64,000 nt of DNA, from NCBI GenBank assembly GCA_051530055.1, contig CM121343.1, forward strand, positions 6,324,001 to 6,388,000, given 5' to 3'. This document shows positions 11,601 through 22,494 of this stretch, piece by piece. A program made the position numbers and the translations under genes. The notes under the pieces were generated by a model. The model did not search any database and had not been told where the DNA came from. It saw only the letters and a program-made list of their open reading frames with translations. This DNA is from Neoechinorhynchus agilis (lineage: Eukaryota > Acanthocephala). The first letter of the stretch is position 1. Each line of letters opens with the position of its first letter.

Positions 11601-13948
11601 ACTGAAGTCTCTCAAGAGAATTAAAAATGGCTCTAAAGGGGCAATTTTTCATCGGACGATGGATTCGCTTAAATTTTGTATTAGGCAAACGCGCGACAGC
11701 TTCCTATGAATTTTTTCCTATACATGAATCGATGAATTTGCCCCTAAGCTGCGACTGAAAGATTTTAATCCATCTGTACAAACCATCCATCAGTCAACTT
11801 TCGTCCGCATATATAAATGGGCCAAACATGATTACAGAATAGAAGGAGGAGACTGAGGATTTATGATCGAGGGCATGAAAGACGCCTGGGAGATGCATAA
11901 TTTGATTTGTCGCCTCAAAAAAATCATCACAAGGAGTGCAACTCTCACTGTCTGGCTATTAATCACAAATCCTCGTTTCGTTCTGTTGATTGTCTTCAAT
12001 TGTCCCTATGCATTTGCAGTAGAAATCAAAATTATACTAGGATATTCTCACATTCACTTTAGCTTAATTGACATTTTAAGCAAAAATTAAGCGCAATTCG
12101 GGTTAGACGTTTTTAACCAATGAAAATTGGTGATCATTATAAAGAGTGTAATGATCACGGTCGGGCAAGTGTTTCTTCGGCAATCGACCATTAGCAATGC
12201 AGACAATAGAAAAGATATACACTATTTTGTCATCTTGTCTACAACGGGACTATTTATCCGCATTAAATACACCATCATGGCGATCGTTAATTTTTTTAGT
12301 TGATAAATAGAGTTATTCTTTATAGGAATCAAATTGCAAGGGAGCACATTTTTCCCATGGCCGTGATTTCTTTTTCTTAAATCTTAGCTGTTGAGTATTT
12401 TAGGATCGTTTTGAAGATTGAACATATTCAAAGTGACGACTTTAGGAACAGTTTGGAAACGTGGTCATCGGCAAAGTGTTAAAAATTTTGAACGATTTTT
12501 TAGATGAAAGTAGAATTCATAAATAATTGTCATTCACCATGATTTGGTGAGCGAAGCCGCAGAACCAACAGCTTAATATTTTTGCAATTGCGAAATCATG
12601 CATCGTTTTATCCATGCAGTTTGTAAACTAAAGACTTGAAAATTGTATGAGCGTTAAAAATAAAGGAACAAACCATTTATTGTGTTTATCTTGGTTTACT
12701 GTTTCAACTCAATATACTCCATATTCACGATTGTTTTTTCCGTGCCTTTTCATAATAAATTATTTGTGGTCTTGGAGATAATAATTTATTCCAAAATTTT
12801 GCTGATTTACATGCTTTATAATTAAAACTTCGTTAGTATTAGTGTTCGTTTCTATATAGCTCATTGTTCCGCGAACTTGTCAATACAATTAGATTATAAA
12901 CCAATAAATTATTTGATCAAATCCCGATGTACAAATCATACAAGCTCAAAAACGATTCCGTTAAATATAAAACAAAAATTTTCAAGCTTTAGGGTAGAGA
13001 AACGTTTTGTACATTTTAACTTTTAGGCTAAAAAAGGTCAGTTGACATTTTGAAATTTTGGTCAGCGTAAATCTATTTTATTGAAATTAGAGTGAAACTC
13101 TTGAATACGGTCCACAAGATAATAAGAACCTACTGTTAATGCAGTTACAAAAAATTAACTGTGTTATGCTACAATTTTAACCTCTCAACGAAGTCCTCCT
13201 AATTCGTTCCGCCCTCTTTTGTTTTTTTTGTCTGGTTGTAAAATTAATGTAAAATCATTAGGTTCGTAAACAATAACCCTCCAACACAATTTCACTTTTG
13301 TATTTGCGCCTGAAAATCCAATCCTTATGTCCAAATGGAAAATTTAAGCATACTTAAAGGAAGTCCGGACTTCTCTACGCCTAGGTGATTTTAAAGCATT
13401 CACACGTTGCAAGCAATGGAGCTTGTCCTCACATCTTAACGGTTCTGCTCGAGATATTTATTTAAGACGTTACTTAGCTTCCCTGCTTGAAAAATTCATA
13501 TTAACTTTTGTAAACCATAAATTTCCTCCAGAATAAATCCTTTGTATTACACATAGCATTGAATTCGTACTTGCCGAGTAAATATGGTCACACTCACGTT
13601 GCCTGTTTTCGGAAATTCGTCCGTTATGCTTTCGATGCAACCCTTTAAATTACATTTCGACCACATTTGAGGTCAAGCAAGCGAATATTTATTTTAATTT
13701 CTCTTCAATTCCTGTTTCGCCACATTTCCCTTCTATTGATGAAAGTCGCGTTATGTACCAAAGGCGATACGAAAAGGTTTTTAAAATATTTCTGATTTAT
13801 GGTTCAGAGCACAAATGGATGTGTTGACTTTGTGATTAAGCAGTTTTATTGCTACATTGCACTGGAAAACATTTATTGCTTAAGAAGTTGTACAATAATA
13901 TAAGAGATTTAGGTGTGCTCCAAGGATCAAATACTTTCCTTACGGCGG

Positions 13949-14066
13949 AGAAATTAAAATGATTTTAACCTTGATAAACGCGTACAAAATTGTGCTGAAA
14001 TATCGGATTTTAAAATAAAATCATATGAACAATTCAATCTCCAAACAATTTATTATTGAAAACGTC
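13949..14066. repeat. Copy of the palindromic ATGAACAATTCAAT repeat family
   Basis: GAAATTAAAATGATTTTAACC at the left and ATATGAACAATTCAATCT at the right match the element at 2498-2640. It directly precedes a foldback element, and the two share the flank GATATGTGAGT. Confidence 0.55.
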
Positions 14067-14090
14067 GATATGTGAGTGGAATTATTATTG

Positions 14091-14278
14091 TTAGAAGTCT
14101 ACACCCTCGGTCGAAATAATTATTTCGATTAAAGACGTTCTATGAACCTCGTCAGGTTCATCATCTCAGTTTGTTAGTAATGGACGCTACTAACAAACAA
14201 ACTCATGATGAATCCGACGAGGTTCGCAGAACGTCTTAAATCGAAATAATTATTTCGACCGAGGGTGTAGACTTCTAA
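14091..14278. mobile_element. Foldback element, family FB1 (full palindrome)
   Basis: Long inverted arms start TTAGAAGTCTACACCCTC and end with the complement GGGTGTAGACTTCTAA. Inside each arm lies AAGACGTTCT, then a small hairpin (GAACCTCGTCAGGTTC). No coding sequence. Relatives are at 25669-25859 (full) and 20553-20645 and 31640-31735 (single arms). Confidence 0.8.
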
Positions 14279-15079
14279 ACCACAATTTTATTATAAAAAT
14301 CTATGGAGTTTGTTGAGCTACTCAATGTAGGTCATAAATACCTTTATCTCATACGACCACAGTGATTAAATAATCATTTTGAGCGCTTTGGGTTTGAACA
14401 TAATCTTAATTACTGTCTACTCATTATTATTAGAGGCGCAATTTTTGAAAATTACTAATAAAATTAACAAAACAATAGGAGGAAATACTCTAATTTTAAA
14501 AATATTAACGACTTATAAACAACTACAACTGTGCAAACTTTCAACTTCAAACCCGAGATTATTCGTGGTAATGTTTTCATTGGTGATTCGTAGCGGTTCG
14601 AAAATTTCACTTAAATCGATTTGTCAAACCGGGTTCCGAAAACTAAGGTGACATAATCATGAAAACGTATAAGTAATGCTTAATATTACCGTGGTAGTAA
14701 TTTTTTAAACTAAGTTGTGTCTATTCATATTTCCTTAGGCAAAGTCGAAGATATAATTACTTCTAACAGGTATTGAAACAAATTTTATCCGTTTAAAATG
14801 CTACACTTTATTGTGTAGACACTGCCATAGTGTGATCGCCATTTAATTCTCCAATTGGACACTTTAACGATTTATACGATTAAGCTAGAAGCACCCAGAC
14901 ATACAATTAAATGGTTTGATGGTGGATTGGGCTGAAATTAGATTACAGGAGATTTTAAACGCGGTGGCAAGACTCCTGGTGAAATGGTAGCTCGTTTTTA
15001 AATCAAGATATTATCTTTATTTGAGTGTTGAAATATATAATATACAATTTATCGAGATTCTGATTCTCAATTTTTTCGC

Positions 15080-15923
15080 TTAATCACTTTTTGAATCCAG
15101 AATAGCTTTCTCAATGATTCCGAAATTTTTCCAAATTATACCCATTTGTGCCTGTATCGATCTGATATCGCTGGCATTAAAAAAAGCTCGAATTTGCAAA
15201 AGTATAAAATACATGTAACCGAAATCGCTATCCGTCGACAAGTTTGATTTGATTCCAATCAATTTCTTAGCCCAGAACTGCTGTTTATAATTTCTACCTA
15301 ACCTAGACTCATAAAAGCTTAGATTTCTCTGAGTTAGCGTTAGGTTTATATGTTTGGTTGATATTAGCTGCTATAGACATGATTTGTGGGTACTTTGTGA
15401 AGATGAATTTTAAGGAGTTTTGTAAATTGTACCCATAATGGTCTTCATAAATGGACTGAACATCCTCATATAGAGTTCGACATTGATTTAACGATAAATA
15501 AGCAATTGTGCTGCAAATGAGATCCAATTCATTCTGAGTACTTAGGCCAAGGCAGAACAATTTAATACAATGATGAAGTTCACGTGCTTCACTAATGATC
15601 GGTATTTTCAAACTTCAGCACAACAATGCCGATCTTTAGCTTAAGAACTGTTCCCGTGTACTTATAAGACCACAAAAAAGTCTAATAATTGATAATGGTC
15701 GCCCATTTTTTATCAGCCGTGCACAAATCGCATCGGATAATTTGTAAATAAAAAGTCTTTGGAACTGGTTAGTTAATTGAGAATTATCATGGTTCTTCAA
15801 AAATTCTTTAACCAGTTTCGCTTCGCATCCATGGATAGTAAAGTCGGTTGACTGATGGGCATTTAACTTTTGAATCAATCGTTGAAGAGACACACACTTT
15901 AAAGTCAAATCGTCTCCATACAT
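15080..15923 (-). CDS. Annexin-like protein, divergent, exon borders uncertain
   Basis: Three open segments on the same strand (15923-15636, 15611-15309, 15262-15080) appear to belong to one gene split by short introns or frame changes. The middle segment reads like an annexin repeat: a helix with EARELHHCIKLF, then the GLSTQNE loop (compare G-x-G-T-D-E), then LDLICSTIAYLSLNQCRTLY and YEDHYGYNLQNSLK. The first segment ends with a related pattern (IIRLFCGLISTREQ) and starts with ATG at 15923. Annexins bind membrane phospholipid through such repeats, with calcium held by the G-x-G-T loop. Here the loop is degenerate, so calcium binding is doubtful. I cannot fix the splice sites, and the family call rests on pattern only. 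Confidence 0.4.
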
Positions 15924-16109
15924 TGAATATATGCCGCACTATGTTTTACTTTTGTGCTTTGTTAAACAGTGAGTCATCAACCTTTCATTTTGAGAACTTT
16001 CGTTTGCTGAGTTTCCGTCACATTCGTATAACGAGGAACGTTCATCATAAATATGATGAAAAATAAAAGTTAAATGTTCGTATTTTTTTCGAACATACAT
16101 AATTTATAG

Positions 16110-16320
16110 TTTCATCAACGCTCCTATTCATCGGCGCTGGCCAAAATGCTAGCCGCATTGCCCCGCTGCACCGCAATGCTTATTTTTTGCGCCAAGAACG
16201 ACGTCGATCTTGGCTCTCCAGTCGCAGCGTTGATTTGTTTCCCCAAGTCCTTCAGGAGGGCTAGTGCCGACCCTCCCAAGGCCCCATACGTTTCCACACC
16301 GAAGGGGACAAAATGGTAAT
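16110..16320 (-). mobile_element. LINE 3'-end fragment (family L-PDG)
   Basis: On - it encodes a fragment like the end of the family seen best at 20835-21395: a HFVPFGVETYGALG block, then a Gly-rich helix and AVQRGNAASILA. Frame-broken and truncated at both ends. Confidence 0.65.
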
Positions 16321-16327
16321 TTCGGAT

Positions 16328-16445
16328 TTCAAGTTATTACATCCCTTCCTCGGCTTTTGGCATGAGGCCACGGCATGTAAGAGATCGCTGTGGCTTCATC
16401 CGTGACCTTATGCCAAAAGCCGAGGAAGGGATGTAATAACTTGAA
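16328..16445. mobile_element. Palindromic element with near-perfect 36-bp arms
   Basis: TTCAAGTTATTACATCCCTT at the left is matched by its exact complement at the right, the arms continuing through CCTCGGCTTTTGGCAT. The centre (TAAGAGATCGCTGTGGCTTCATCC) recurs at 16741-16765. A young copy, judging by arm identity. Confidence 0.8.
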
Positions 16446-16531
16446 TCAAAATAACACGGCTTGCCAGTAACATTTAAAAATTAATTAACACTTTCCCCGA
16501 GTTATAAATACTGACCGAGTTTGTACAATCT

Positions 16532-16706
16532 GCGGTTTTGCTGAGGTGGTCAAGTGGACTAATGCTCTTGATCCCAGTAAAGGGGCAACGGGTTCGAATC
16601 CGTTACCGCCGATGACGCACAACCAAAAAGGGACCAAATACCGCTGAAGGGAATGCGAAACTCACTGATGAGTCTCGCCTCTTTGGAGGAATGTTACAAT
16701 TCGCAT
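16532..16706 (+). mobile_element. tRNA-derived SINE, family A
   Basis: The 5' part resembles a class II (Ser/Leu-like) tRNA: A box GGTGGTCAAGTGG and a perfect B box GGTTCGAATCC, with GCGGT/ACCGC ends pairing. A non-tRNA body follows (GATGACGCACAACC) and a hairpin, ACTCACTGATGAGT. No CCA-ready end and no clean anticodon arm, so I call it a SINE, not a tRNA gene. Related bodies start at 21806 and 22157. Confidence 0.7.
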
Positions 16707-17121
16707 CAAAGTCTAAGTGATTCAATCACTTCTCTAACGTAAGAGATCGGTGTGGCTTCATCCTGTGGCCTGTCATGCATTCGAGAATTTTTCGTTTTAC
16801 TACTTTACTGGTATCACAAGAGTTCTACATAGTTATTGCTAGGCAATCAACAGGTCGTAAAATAGCAAGCAATAGATTTTCAAGATTGTTATCGATCAAA
16901 AACAACGAACTTTACGGATGAGTTTGCTGAGGAATTTTAATCTTTAGCATAAAGGCGTTTCCAAATTAAAGATTTCGACATATTCAACCTCTTTCGAAAA
17001 ATCGAGAAGCCATTATTATTCACTCATTTATGTTCTTTAAGGCATTTTGATGCACCAAGTGTTTGAGTAGAAGTATAAAATAAAATCATCGATAGAGAAA
17101 ATCCTTCGGATTAGTCAAAGT

Positions 17122-17284
17122 ATTATTTTGGTGAAAATAATCCAGATAATAGCACATTTGATTTATTGGAAATATTTCGCGAGGTAACCTCGCCTCATCA
17201 GTCATTGTTAAAGTAGGTCACCTCGCGAAATATTTCCAATAAATCAAATGTGCTATTACCGGGATTATTTTCACCAAAATAATA
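17122..17284. mobile_element. Palindromic MITE
   Basis: TATTATTTTGGTGAAAATAA and its complement flank nested arms AATAGCACATTTGATTTATT and AAATATTTCGCGAGGT. Non-coding. Confidence 0.8.
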
Positions 17285-17326
17285 ATAAAATAAGATATTA
17301 CAATATCGACTACGGTCGCGCGAATA

Positions 17327-17495
17327 TAACTGTGGCCGAGTGGTGGTGGTTCAAGTCCACTAGTCGCTGGGTTCCACGGGGGTAGCGAAGCTACTGGAAG
17401 GGTAGTGGTCAGGTCTGAGATCGCCCATTGACCCCATAAGAGGGTTGGTCCTTTCCAGCCGAAAAGCTCCCAAAGAACGAAAAAGGGATTATGTG
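17327..17495 (+). mobile_element. tRNA-derived SINE, family B
   Basis: A-box-like TGTGGCCGAGTGG and B-box-like GGTTCAAGTCC lie too close together for a tRNA. The body has GTCGCTGGGTTCCACGGGG and CAGGTCTGAGATCGCCCAT. Other copies are at 41030-41215 (-) and 62035-62175 (+). Confidence 0.65.
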
Positions 17496-17910
17496 TGAGA
17501 CTGTGCAATAAATAACTACTTAAAATGTTTCAACATAGTATTTATCGATTTTTATAAATCAGAAACCCAAGAGGATTGAAAGGAATAAACTTGTCAGTGT
17601 CCCAAAGGTTAATAATGCCGATTGCAGACTAAGAGAGACATTTTTTATTAATGCGCCATGGTAACAGTTAGGACAACACTGTTGACTAAACCGGAGGACA
17701 TAGTCCTCAGGACTTTTCAACTGAATAAACGTGCGAGGAGGGAAATACGCTCAAGCAAGAGATTTTCGGAACCTCTGAGCATTAACCGTCATCGATTATA
17801 TCATTTGAAGTACCATTCAGTCAGTGCTTTAAAGTAGCGATATTGTCTCTAAGTTGGTGGCTACTATGGTTTAGGCTGCGACTGAACGTTTATTTTACTC
17901 ACGTTATTGT

Positions 17911-18636
17911 CTAACAGCAGCACGATGGTTGGCAGCAACAGCATCCTCCGCCGCATCCGCCACCGCATCCGAGGCATCCACCACATCCTCCACAAGATTC
18001 GCAGCAACCACATCCGAGACATCCAAGGCTTCCGCCACATCCACAATCACAGCAACCGCAATCGCAGCATCCGCCACAGTCGCCGCATCCGCCGCATCCG
18101 CCGCATCCGCCGCATCCGCAGCATCCGCAGCATCCATCGCAGCAGCATCCACCACAGTCACAGCAGCATCTGGGTCTTGGTGGCACGCAGCAGCAGTGGT
18201 TGCATACCATAGCTGGTCGAGGTGGTTCCATGACGCATCGCGTCTTAAGGATTGGTGGAGGTTGGCAAGGTTGCTCATATATATTATGAACGACCTTTTG
18301 AGCAGGACGCATGCAAATCACACGCTCGATGACGTCCGGTGGCGGCGTTGGAAGCCTGTGCCGGCAGCAGCTATGCTGTGGTGGAGGGGTTGCACATCGA
18401 TAGAACTGTTTGAAATGCTGTGAGCAGGGCGGGCAACAGCAACCGCCTCCGCCGCAGCATGGACTGCAGCACGGACTGCAGCAAGAACAGCAGCACGAAT
18501 CATCGCAACAACCAGAGCAACAGTCGCACCCACACGGTGAGCAGCAAGATCCGCAGCACGGCGAATCAACGGTTTCCATTTTTTCCCGTTTAAATAGTTT
18601 TTCTTCTCCAAATTGTGTAGTTGAAGCAGCGCACAT
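17911..18636 (-). CDS. Cysteine/glycine-rich low-complexity protein
   Basis: Function unknown. One open frame of 241 codons (ATG at 18636; a second in-frame ATG at 18579 gives the sharper start [10 protein letters not shown]). The N-terminal block is dense in CC pairs ([19 protein letters not shown]). A middle segment of about 90 residues is Pro-rich and of ordinary composition (for example [14 protein letters not shown]). The C-terminal block is again Cys/Gly (GCGGCGGCGGCG type), encoded by 9-bp iterations (GCCGCATCC on +), and the protein ends QPSCCC. Such proteins are typically cross-linked structural proteins (cuticle, eggshell, sperm) or metal binders; which applies cannot be told here. 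No signal peptide is visible. GC content is well above that of the surroundings. The + strand frames across it are shadows of the repeat. Confidence 0.7.
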   Translation of the reverse strand: MCAASTTQFGEEKLFKREKMETVDSPCCGSCCSPCGCDCCSGCCDDSCCCSCCSPCCSPCCGGGGCCCPPCSQHFKQFYRCATPPPQHSCCRHRLPTPPPDVIERVICMRPAQKVVHNIYEQPCQPPPILKTRCVMEPPRPAMVCNHCCCVPPRPRCCCDCGGCCCDGCCGCCGCGGCGGCGGCGDCGGCCDCGCCDCGCGGSLGCLGCGCCESCGGCGGCLGCGGGCGGGCCCCQPSCCC

Positions 18637-19190
18637 CTGGGTTATTATTTATGGGAAATCTAAAAAAATGGGTTATTATGAACCTAAGATCGACAATGTG
18701 TTGCCACATTGAAATGCTTGTTGTAAACAAGTGAACTATTTAGGTATGCAGCAGGAGAGTACAATGATTTCCCAATTTTCGTTCCTCTTTTATAGACAAC
18801 CTCGAACTCCACCAATGTTAGTGACTGTTCAAAAATGCATCATCTTAATGTAAGGAAAATAGACTGGCACAATCACCTACACCAAAAGCAATACGTACTT
18901 TCCATGCTTTCAACATCTAGTCAATGTACGAAGGTGCCTTTTGTTCAAAAAGTTTCCCTGTTCATTTCAATACTATAAAATCATCAACGTTATTCACTGC
19001 TTGTGCAATCAGAATCAATCATACTAACTTTTTTCAGTGTTCGTCAACAGCACACTTTAAGTCACTAAAAATCTATTTCTCATAGAAAACTATAATCACG
19101 CTCCAACCATACAGTATAATTCATGTCATCATTGAAATATCTTGAAGATCATTACCACGAGATCTTTTGACATTCTAAAACTAATTCATC
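18637..19190. other. Intergenic, nothing recognised
   Basis: AT-rich sequence between the Cys-rich gene (divergent) and the 112-bp tandem repeat. It may contain the Cys-rich gene's promoter. Confidence 0.4.
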
Positions 19191-19193
19191 TCT

Positions 19194-19753
19194 AGCAAGA
19201 TTAAATTCAAATTTTTATTAGCAATTGCGATCTGCATAAAACTATAAATATATCCAGACGCAATCTTCACTAATCCTCGAAATCCTTGACTTTTTCTTTT
19301 GAATTAGCAAGATTAAATTCGAATTTTTATTAGCAATTGCGATCTGCCTAAAACTATAAATATATTCAGACGCAATCTTCACTAATCCTTGAAATCCTTG
19401 ACTTTTTCTTTTGAATTAGCAAGATTAAAATCGAATTTTTATTAGCAATTGCGATTTGCCTAACACCATAAATATATTCAGACGCAATCTTCACTAATCC
19501 TTGAAATCCTTGACTTTTTCTTTTGAATTAGCAAGATTAAATTCGAATTTTTATTAGCAATTGCGATCTGCCTAAAACTATAAATATATCCAGACGCAAT
19601 CTTCACTAATCCTTGAAATCCTTGACTTTTTCTTTTGAATTAGCAAGATTAAATTCGAATTTTTATTAGCAATTGCGATCTGCCTAAAACTATAAATATA
19701 TCCAGACGCAATCTTCACTAATCCTTGAAATCCTTGGCTTTTTCTTTTGAATT
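19194..19753. repeat. Tandem repeat, five 112-bp units
   Basis: Units begin AGCAAGATTAAATTCGAATT at 19194, 19306, 19418, 19530 and 19642 and are almost identical. Each contains an AACTATAAATATAT box. It ends about 230 bp before the next open frame. Confidence 0.9.
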
Positions 19754-19984
19754 ATCGTGTTCAACAAAGTGACCCTTACTGCTTGTGGATTCTCTATACC
19801 GTCGTATTCAACGCAGCAGTAGCGATGATGTTTGATGCGGTACATTCACTATTTGATGTGGAAATGATTCACAGTCGTATTTTCGTTTCGCTTTCCTAAC
19901 GGGCTCCGAGAAAAACTACAGGAAAATTTCATTGGAAGATCTGGGTTCGTGCATAATTGATAGTGAAACCCTTACAAAAATTCA

Positions 19985-20377
19985 ATGATTGGTCGTAGTG
20001 ACTTTTTATTTAATAGACCGCAGCAACGCCCTCAACCACGCAATGGGCAAATCCGACTAAATTGTGATCGACGAAGCGCTGGAAATGATAAAATACCATG
20101 CCAAGTAACAGTTGTCACTCGTTTCCTAGCTCATAGTGATACTGAGGTTTGTAATGGAAAGGAGCCGCAAACCGCTTTTCAAAAACCCGATAATGTGGAT
20201 AGGCTAATGAAAAACGATTGTTCCAATGATATAGCATCATATGAAAAAGGGTTGTTACGATGCTATCCACAGAACGTGGGAAATCTATTTGAAAACAAAG
20301 AGAGCGGTTCACACTTTTACCGGCCGATTAAGTTAAAACTTGCAAAAGAATACAGCTTGGACTACGCTTTGCAGTGA
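19985..20377 (+). CDS. Hypothetical 130-aa basic protein
   Basis: I recognise no family. The ATG at 19985 opens a 130-codon frame without introns, which is long for this AT-rich sequence. The N-terminus is rich in Arg/Gln/Pro (FNRPQQRPQPRNGQIR); the rest is hydrophilic with four or five Cys and no membrane segment. A polyadenylation-type AATAAA lies about 15 bp after the stop, which supports an expressed gene. The 112-bp repeat array just upstream could act as its promoter region. Equally it could be a chance frame. Confidence 0.5.
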   Translation: MIGRSDFLFNRPQQRPQPRNGQIRLNCDRRSAGNDKIPCQVTVVTRFLAHSDTEVCNGKEPQTAFQKPDNVDRLMKNDCSNDIASYEKGLLRCYPQNVGNLFENKESGSHFYRPIKLKLAKEYSLDYALQ

Positions 20378-20552
20378 ATGATTACCGTGTTTTGAAATAA
20401 AAACTTGAAGCTTTAACCGTGTTCCTTAAAATATGCTATACTGCTTAATTTTTGAACTTTTTAAATATCTAAACGCTCAAAAATCCGATTGGAATAGAGG
20501 AACATATTTATAAGTCATTGCCTCGAGGATGCATTCAACATTGGAATTATTG

Positions 20553-20645
20553 TTTAGGTCTGCACCCGGAAAATGATTATTTATTAAAGACGTTTCGAAC
20601 CACGTCGGGTTCATTATCATCAGTTCTAAAATACAAGTGGTTAAG
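20553..20645 (-). repeat. FB1 foldback arm with hammerhead-like core
   Basis: On - it reads CTGATGA (20623-20617), a GAACC/GGTTC hairpin, then GAAACGTC (from 20596). It is the inverse copy of 31640-31735. Confidence 0.6.
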
Positions 20646-20834
20646 TAATTATTCTGCTTTCGCACGCTCTTATGGTTGGTTGTGTTGTTTCATTTCGGTT
20701 AGCTATGAAGGCAGAGTTTGTAACCTCGTCGGTCATTGAGGTCCGATTTCTGTTCTTTGATTAAGAAGGCTTCCTTAATTTTTTTATCTTGTAAATGTAT
20801 TCAATCAATCTTCATTTCTCGACAATTAACACAC

Positions 20835-21395
20835 TCACCACCTCCCGCCGAATTCCAGCTTTTGTCCTTCCTCGACCGTCGCCATCACGCTAGCAGCATT
20901 GCCTCGTTGTACTTCGAGCGAGATATTTTGTCGAAGGAATACGCCTGCTCTTGAGTCTCCGGTTGCCTCTCTCAATTTCTTCGAGAGATCCTGGAGCAGA
21001 GTGCCGAGCGCTCCATACGTCTCTACCCCAAAGGGGACAAAATAGTGAGCCCTCGATAAGTGAAGATATTTCCGTATTTCCCTCCCTTCCGCTGCACTGG
21101 CGGCACCACCGGCGATTTCGAGGGAGTAGGGGATGTTGCTGGCTGCGAGGGTATCCACACACGTGGCGTCCCAGAGAAGGCATTTGCCCTCCCGCCACGG
21201 GAAGACCGAAATTCCATCGGGCCTACGGCCGTCTAGTCGACAAAGGTGGGCGGGTTCCAGGATGTTCGGAAAGTTCGCCGTTCTCAACGCCCGAGAAATT
21301 GCGTTATTGATTTCAGAATGGCGTGAGAACCTTCCTGCTGACCTTCTGCAGACGAGACCGTGTCGCCCGAAACATGAGAGCTTTTTATTTACCTC
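20835..21395 (-). mobile_element. LINE C-terminal region, family L-PDG (longest clean copy)
   Basis: The - strand frame of about 150 codons encodes the end of a retrotransposon polyprotein: NILEPAHLCRLDGRRPDG, then FPWREGKCLLWDATCVDT, HYFVPFGVETYGALG and SLEVQRGNAASVMATVEE. The PDG ... WDAT spacing resembles a PD-(D/E)XK nuclease core, as in LINEs with a C-terminal restriction-like endonuclease; that is my inference. Other copies add an upstream zinc-knuckle-like block (HRCRCG ... GRHGLVC). The reverse transcriptase is absent here, so the copy is 5'-truncated. Confidence 0.7.
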
Positions 21396-21801
21396 TAAGG
21401 TTTGCTCAGTTGATGGATACGAAAAACGACTTTCACTGAGATTTGTTGTCAGTTGCCTCGATATGGCCGGCCGCTTGCAACTAAAGAACTTATGGAGTCA
21501 AGTCGTCATCCACTTTAATTGATTTTGTAAATTCCTGTAAATCCTGCATCTTGGCATCTATGGCGACGACGATCATGTAATTGGAATCATCGTGTCGAGA
21601 TGGACAAAAGAGAAACTCTGAGTACTGGGTTTCCCCCGAACAAATTAATAACTAGATTTCCAACAAAGAACCTTTTCTGGGGAAATTATGCCCTTATCCA
21701 GCATTTGGCAATTCTCTGCAATCTCGTAGTTTGCTTATCCACTTTGGCAAGAACGAATACTGGCCTTTAGAATTAATTAATATTTGTTAACATTCAATTG
21801 G

Positions 21802-22494
21802 TACCGATGACGCACAACCAAAGAGGATGCAATTCGGCGGAATTGAAGAAACTCAGTGATGAATCCGGTCTCCTCGGGAGGTATCTGAGGATGAGAGACC
21901 AAAGGATTCACAACGGCATGGTTCAGGGTATTTATCGTTTCCCTTCCTAAAGTCGATCGACTTTGTACTCAAATAAAACCGTATATTGATAACTTCATTT
22001 ACACTTGATAAACGCAACAGCCTAAGCCACGTACACGCCAGAGGAAAATCAAAAGCTGATTCGTGGCAAAAGTGGCGAAGTTTGTACATTCCGTAGTTGT
22101 GCCGAGATGGACAAGAGTTCTTAATCCACGCTCGAGGGTTAGAATCCGTTACCGTCGATGACACACAACCAAAGAGGATGCAATTCGGCGGAATTGAAGA
22201 AACTCAATGATGAATCCGGTCTCCTCGGGAGGTATCTGAGGATCCGAAGAGACCAAAGGATTCACAACGGCATGGTTCAGGGTATTTATCGTTTCCCTTC
22301 CTAAAGTCGATCGACTTTGTACTCAAATAAAACCGTATATTGATAACTTCATTTACACTTGATAAACGCAACAGCCTAAGCTATGTACACGCCAGAGGAA
22401 AATCAAAAGCTGACTCTTGGCAAAAGTGGAGAAGTTTGTACATTCCGTAGTTGTGCCGAGGTGCACAAGAGTTCTTAATCCACGCTCGAGGGTG
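21802..22494 (+). repeat. Tandem duplication, two units of 351 bp containing SINE-A sequence
   Basis: The unit beginning GATGACGCACAACCAAAGAGG at 21806 recurs at 22157 with very few changes through TTAATCCACGCTCGAGGGT. Each holds the SINE-A body and, at its end, a degenerate SINE-A head (GAGGGTTAGAATCCG). A recent duplication. Confidence 0.85.

Larger units (their letters stand above)
8629..15079. other. Long gene-poor stretch with repeats
   Basis: Open frames at 8817-9164 (-), 9477-9671 (-), 10173-10598 (both strands), 10989-11201 (+), 11863-12090 (+) and 14379-14651 (+) overlap one another, often lack ATG starts and resemble nothing I know. The frame at 8817-9164 (115 codons, -) is the longest and could be an exon. 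The recognisable items are the repeats at about 13949 and 14091-14278. Confidence 0.45.

Noticed and set aside
16532-16615. Functional tRNA gene
   Set aside because: A and B boxes are good, but the anticodon arm does not fold convincingly and the sequence continues into a repeated SINE body.
16590-16706. Hammerhead-like CTGATGAG next to GAAAC in the SINE-A body
   Set aside because: GAAAC lies before, not after, CTGATGAG, and the sequence is explained by a simple hairpin (ACTCA-CTGA-TGAGT).
17904-18712. Several long frames on both strands across the Cys-rich gene
   Set aside because: They are shadows of the 9-bp repeat; Ala/Ser- and Ile/Arg-only compositions show this.
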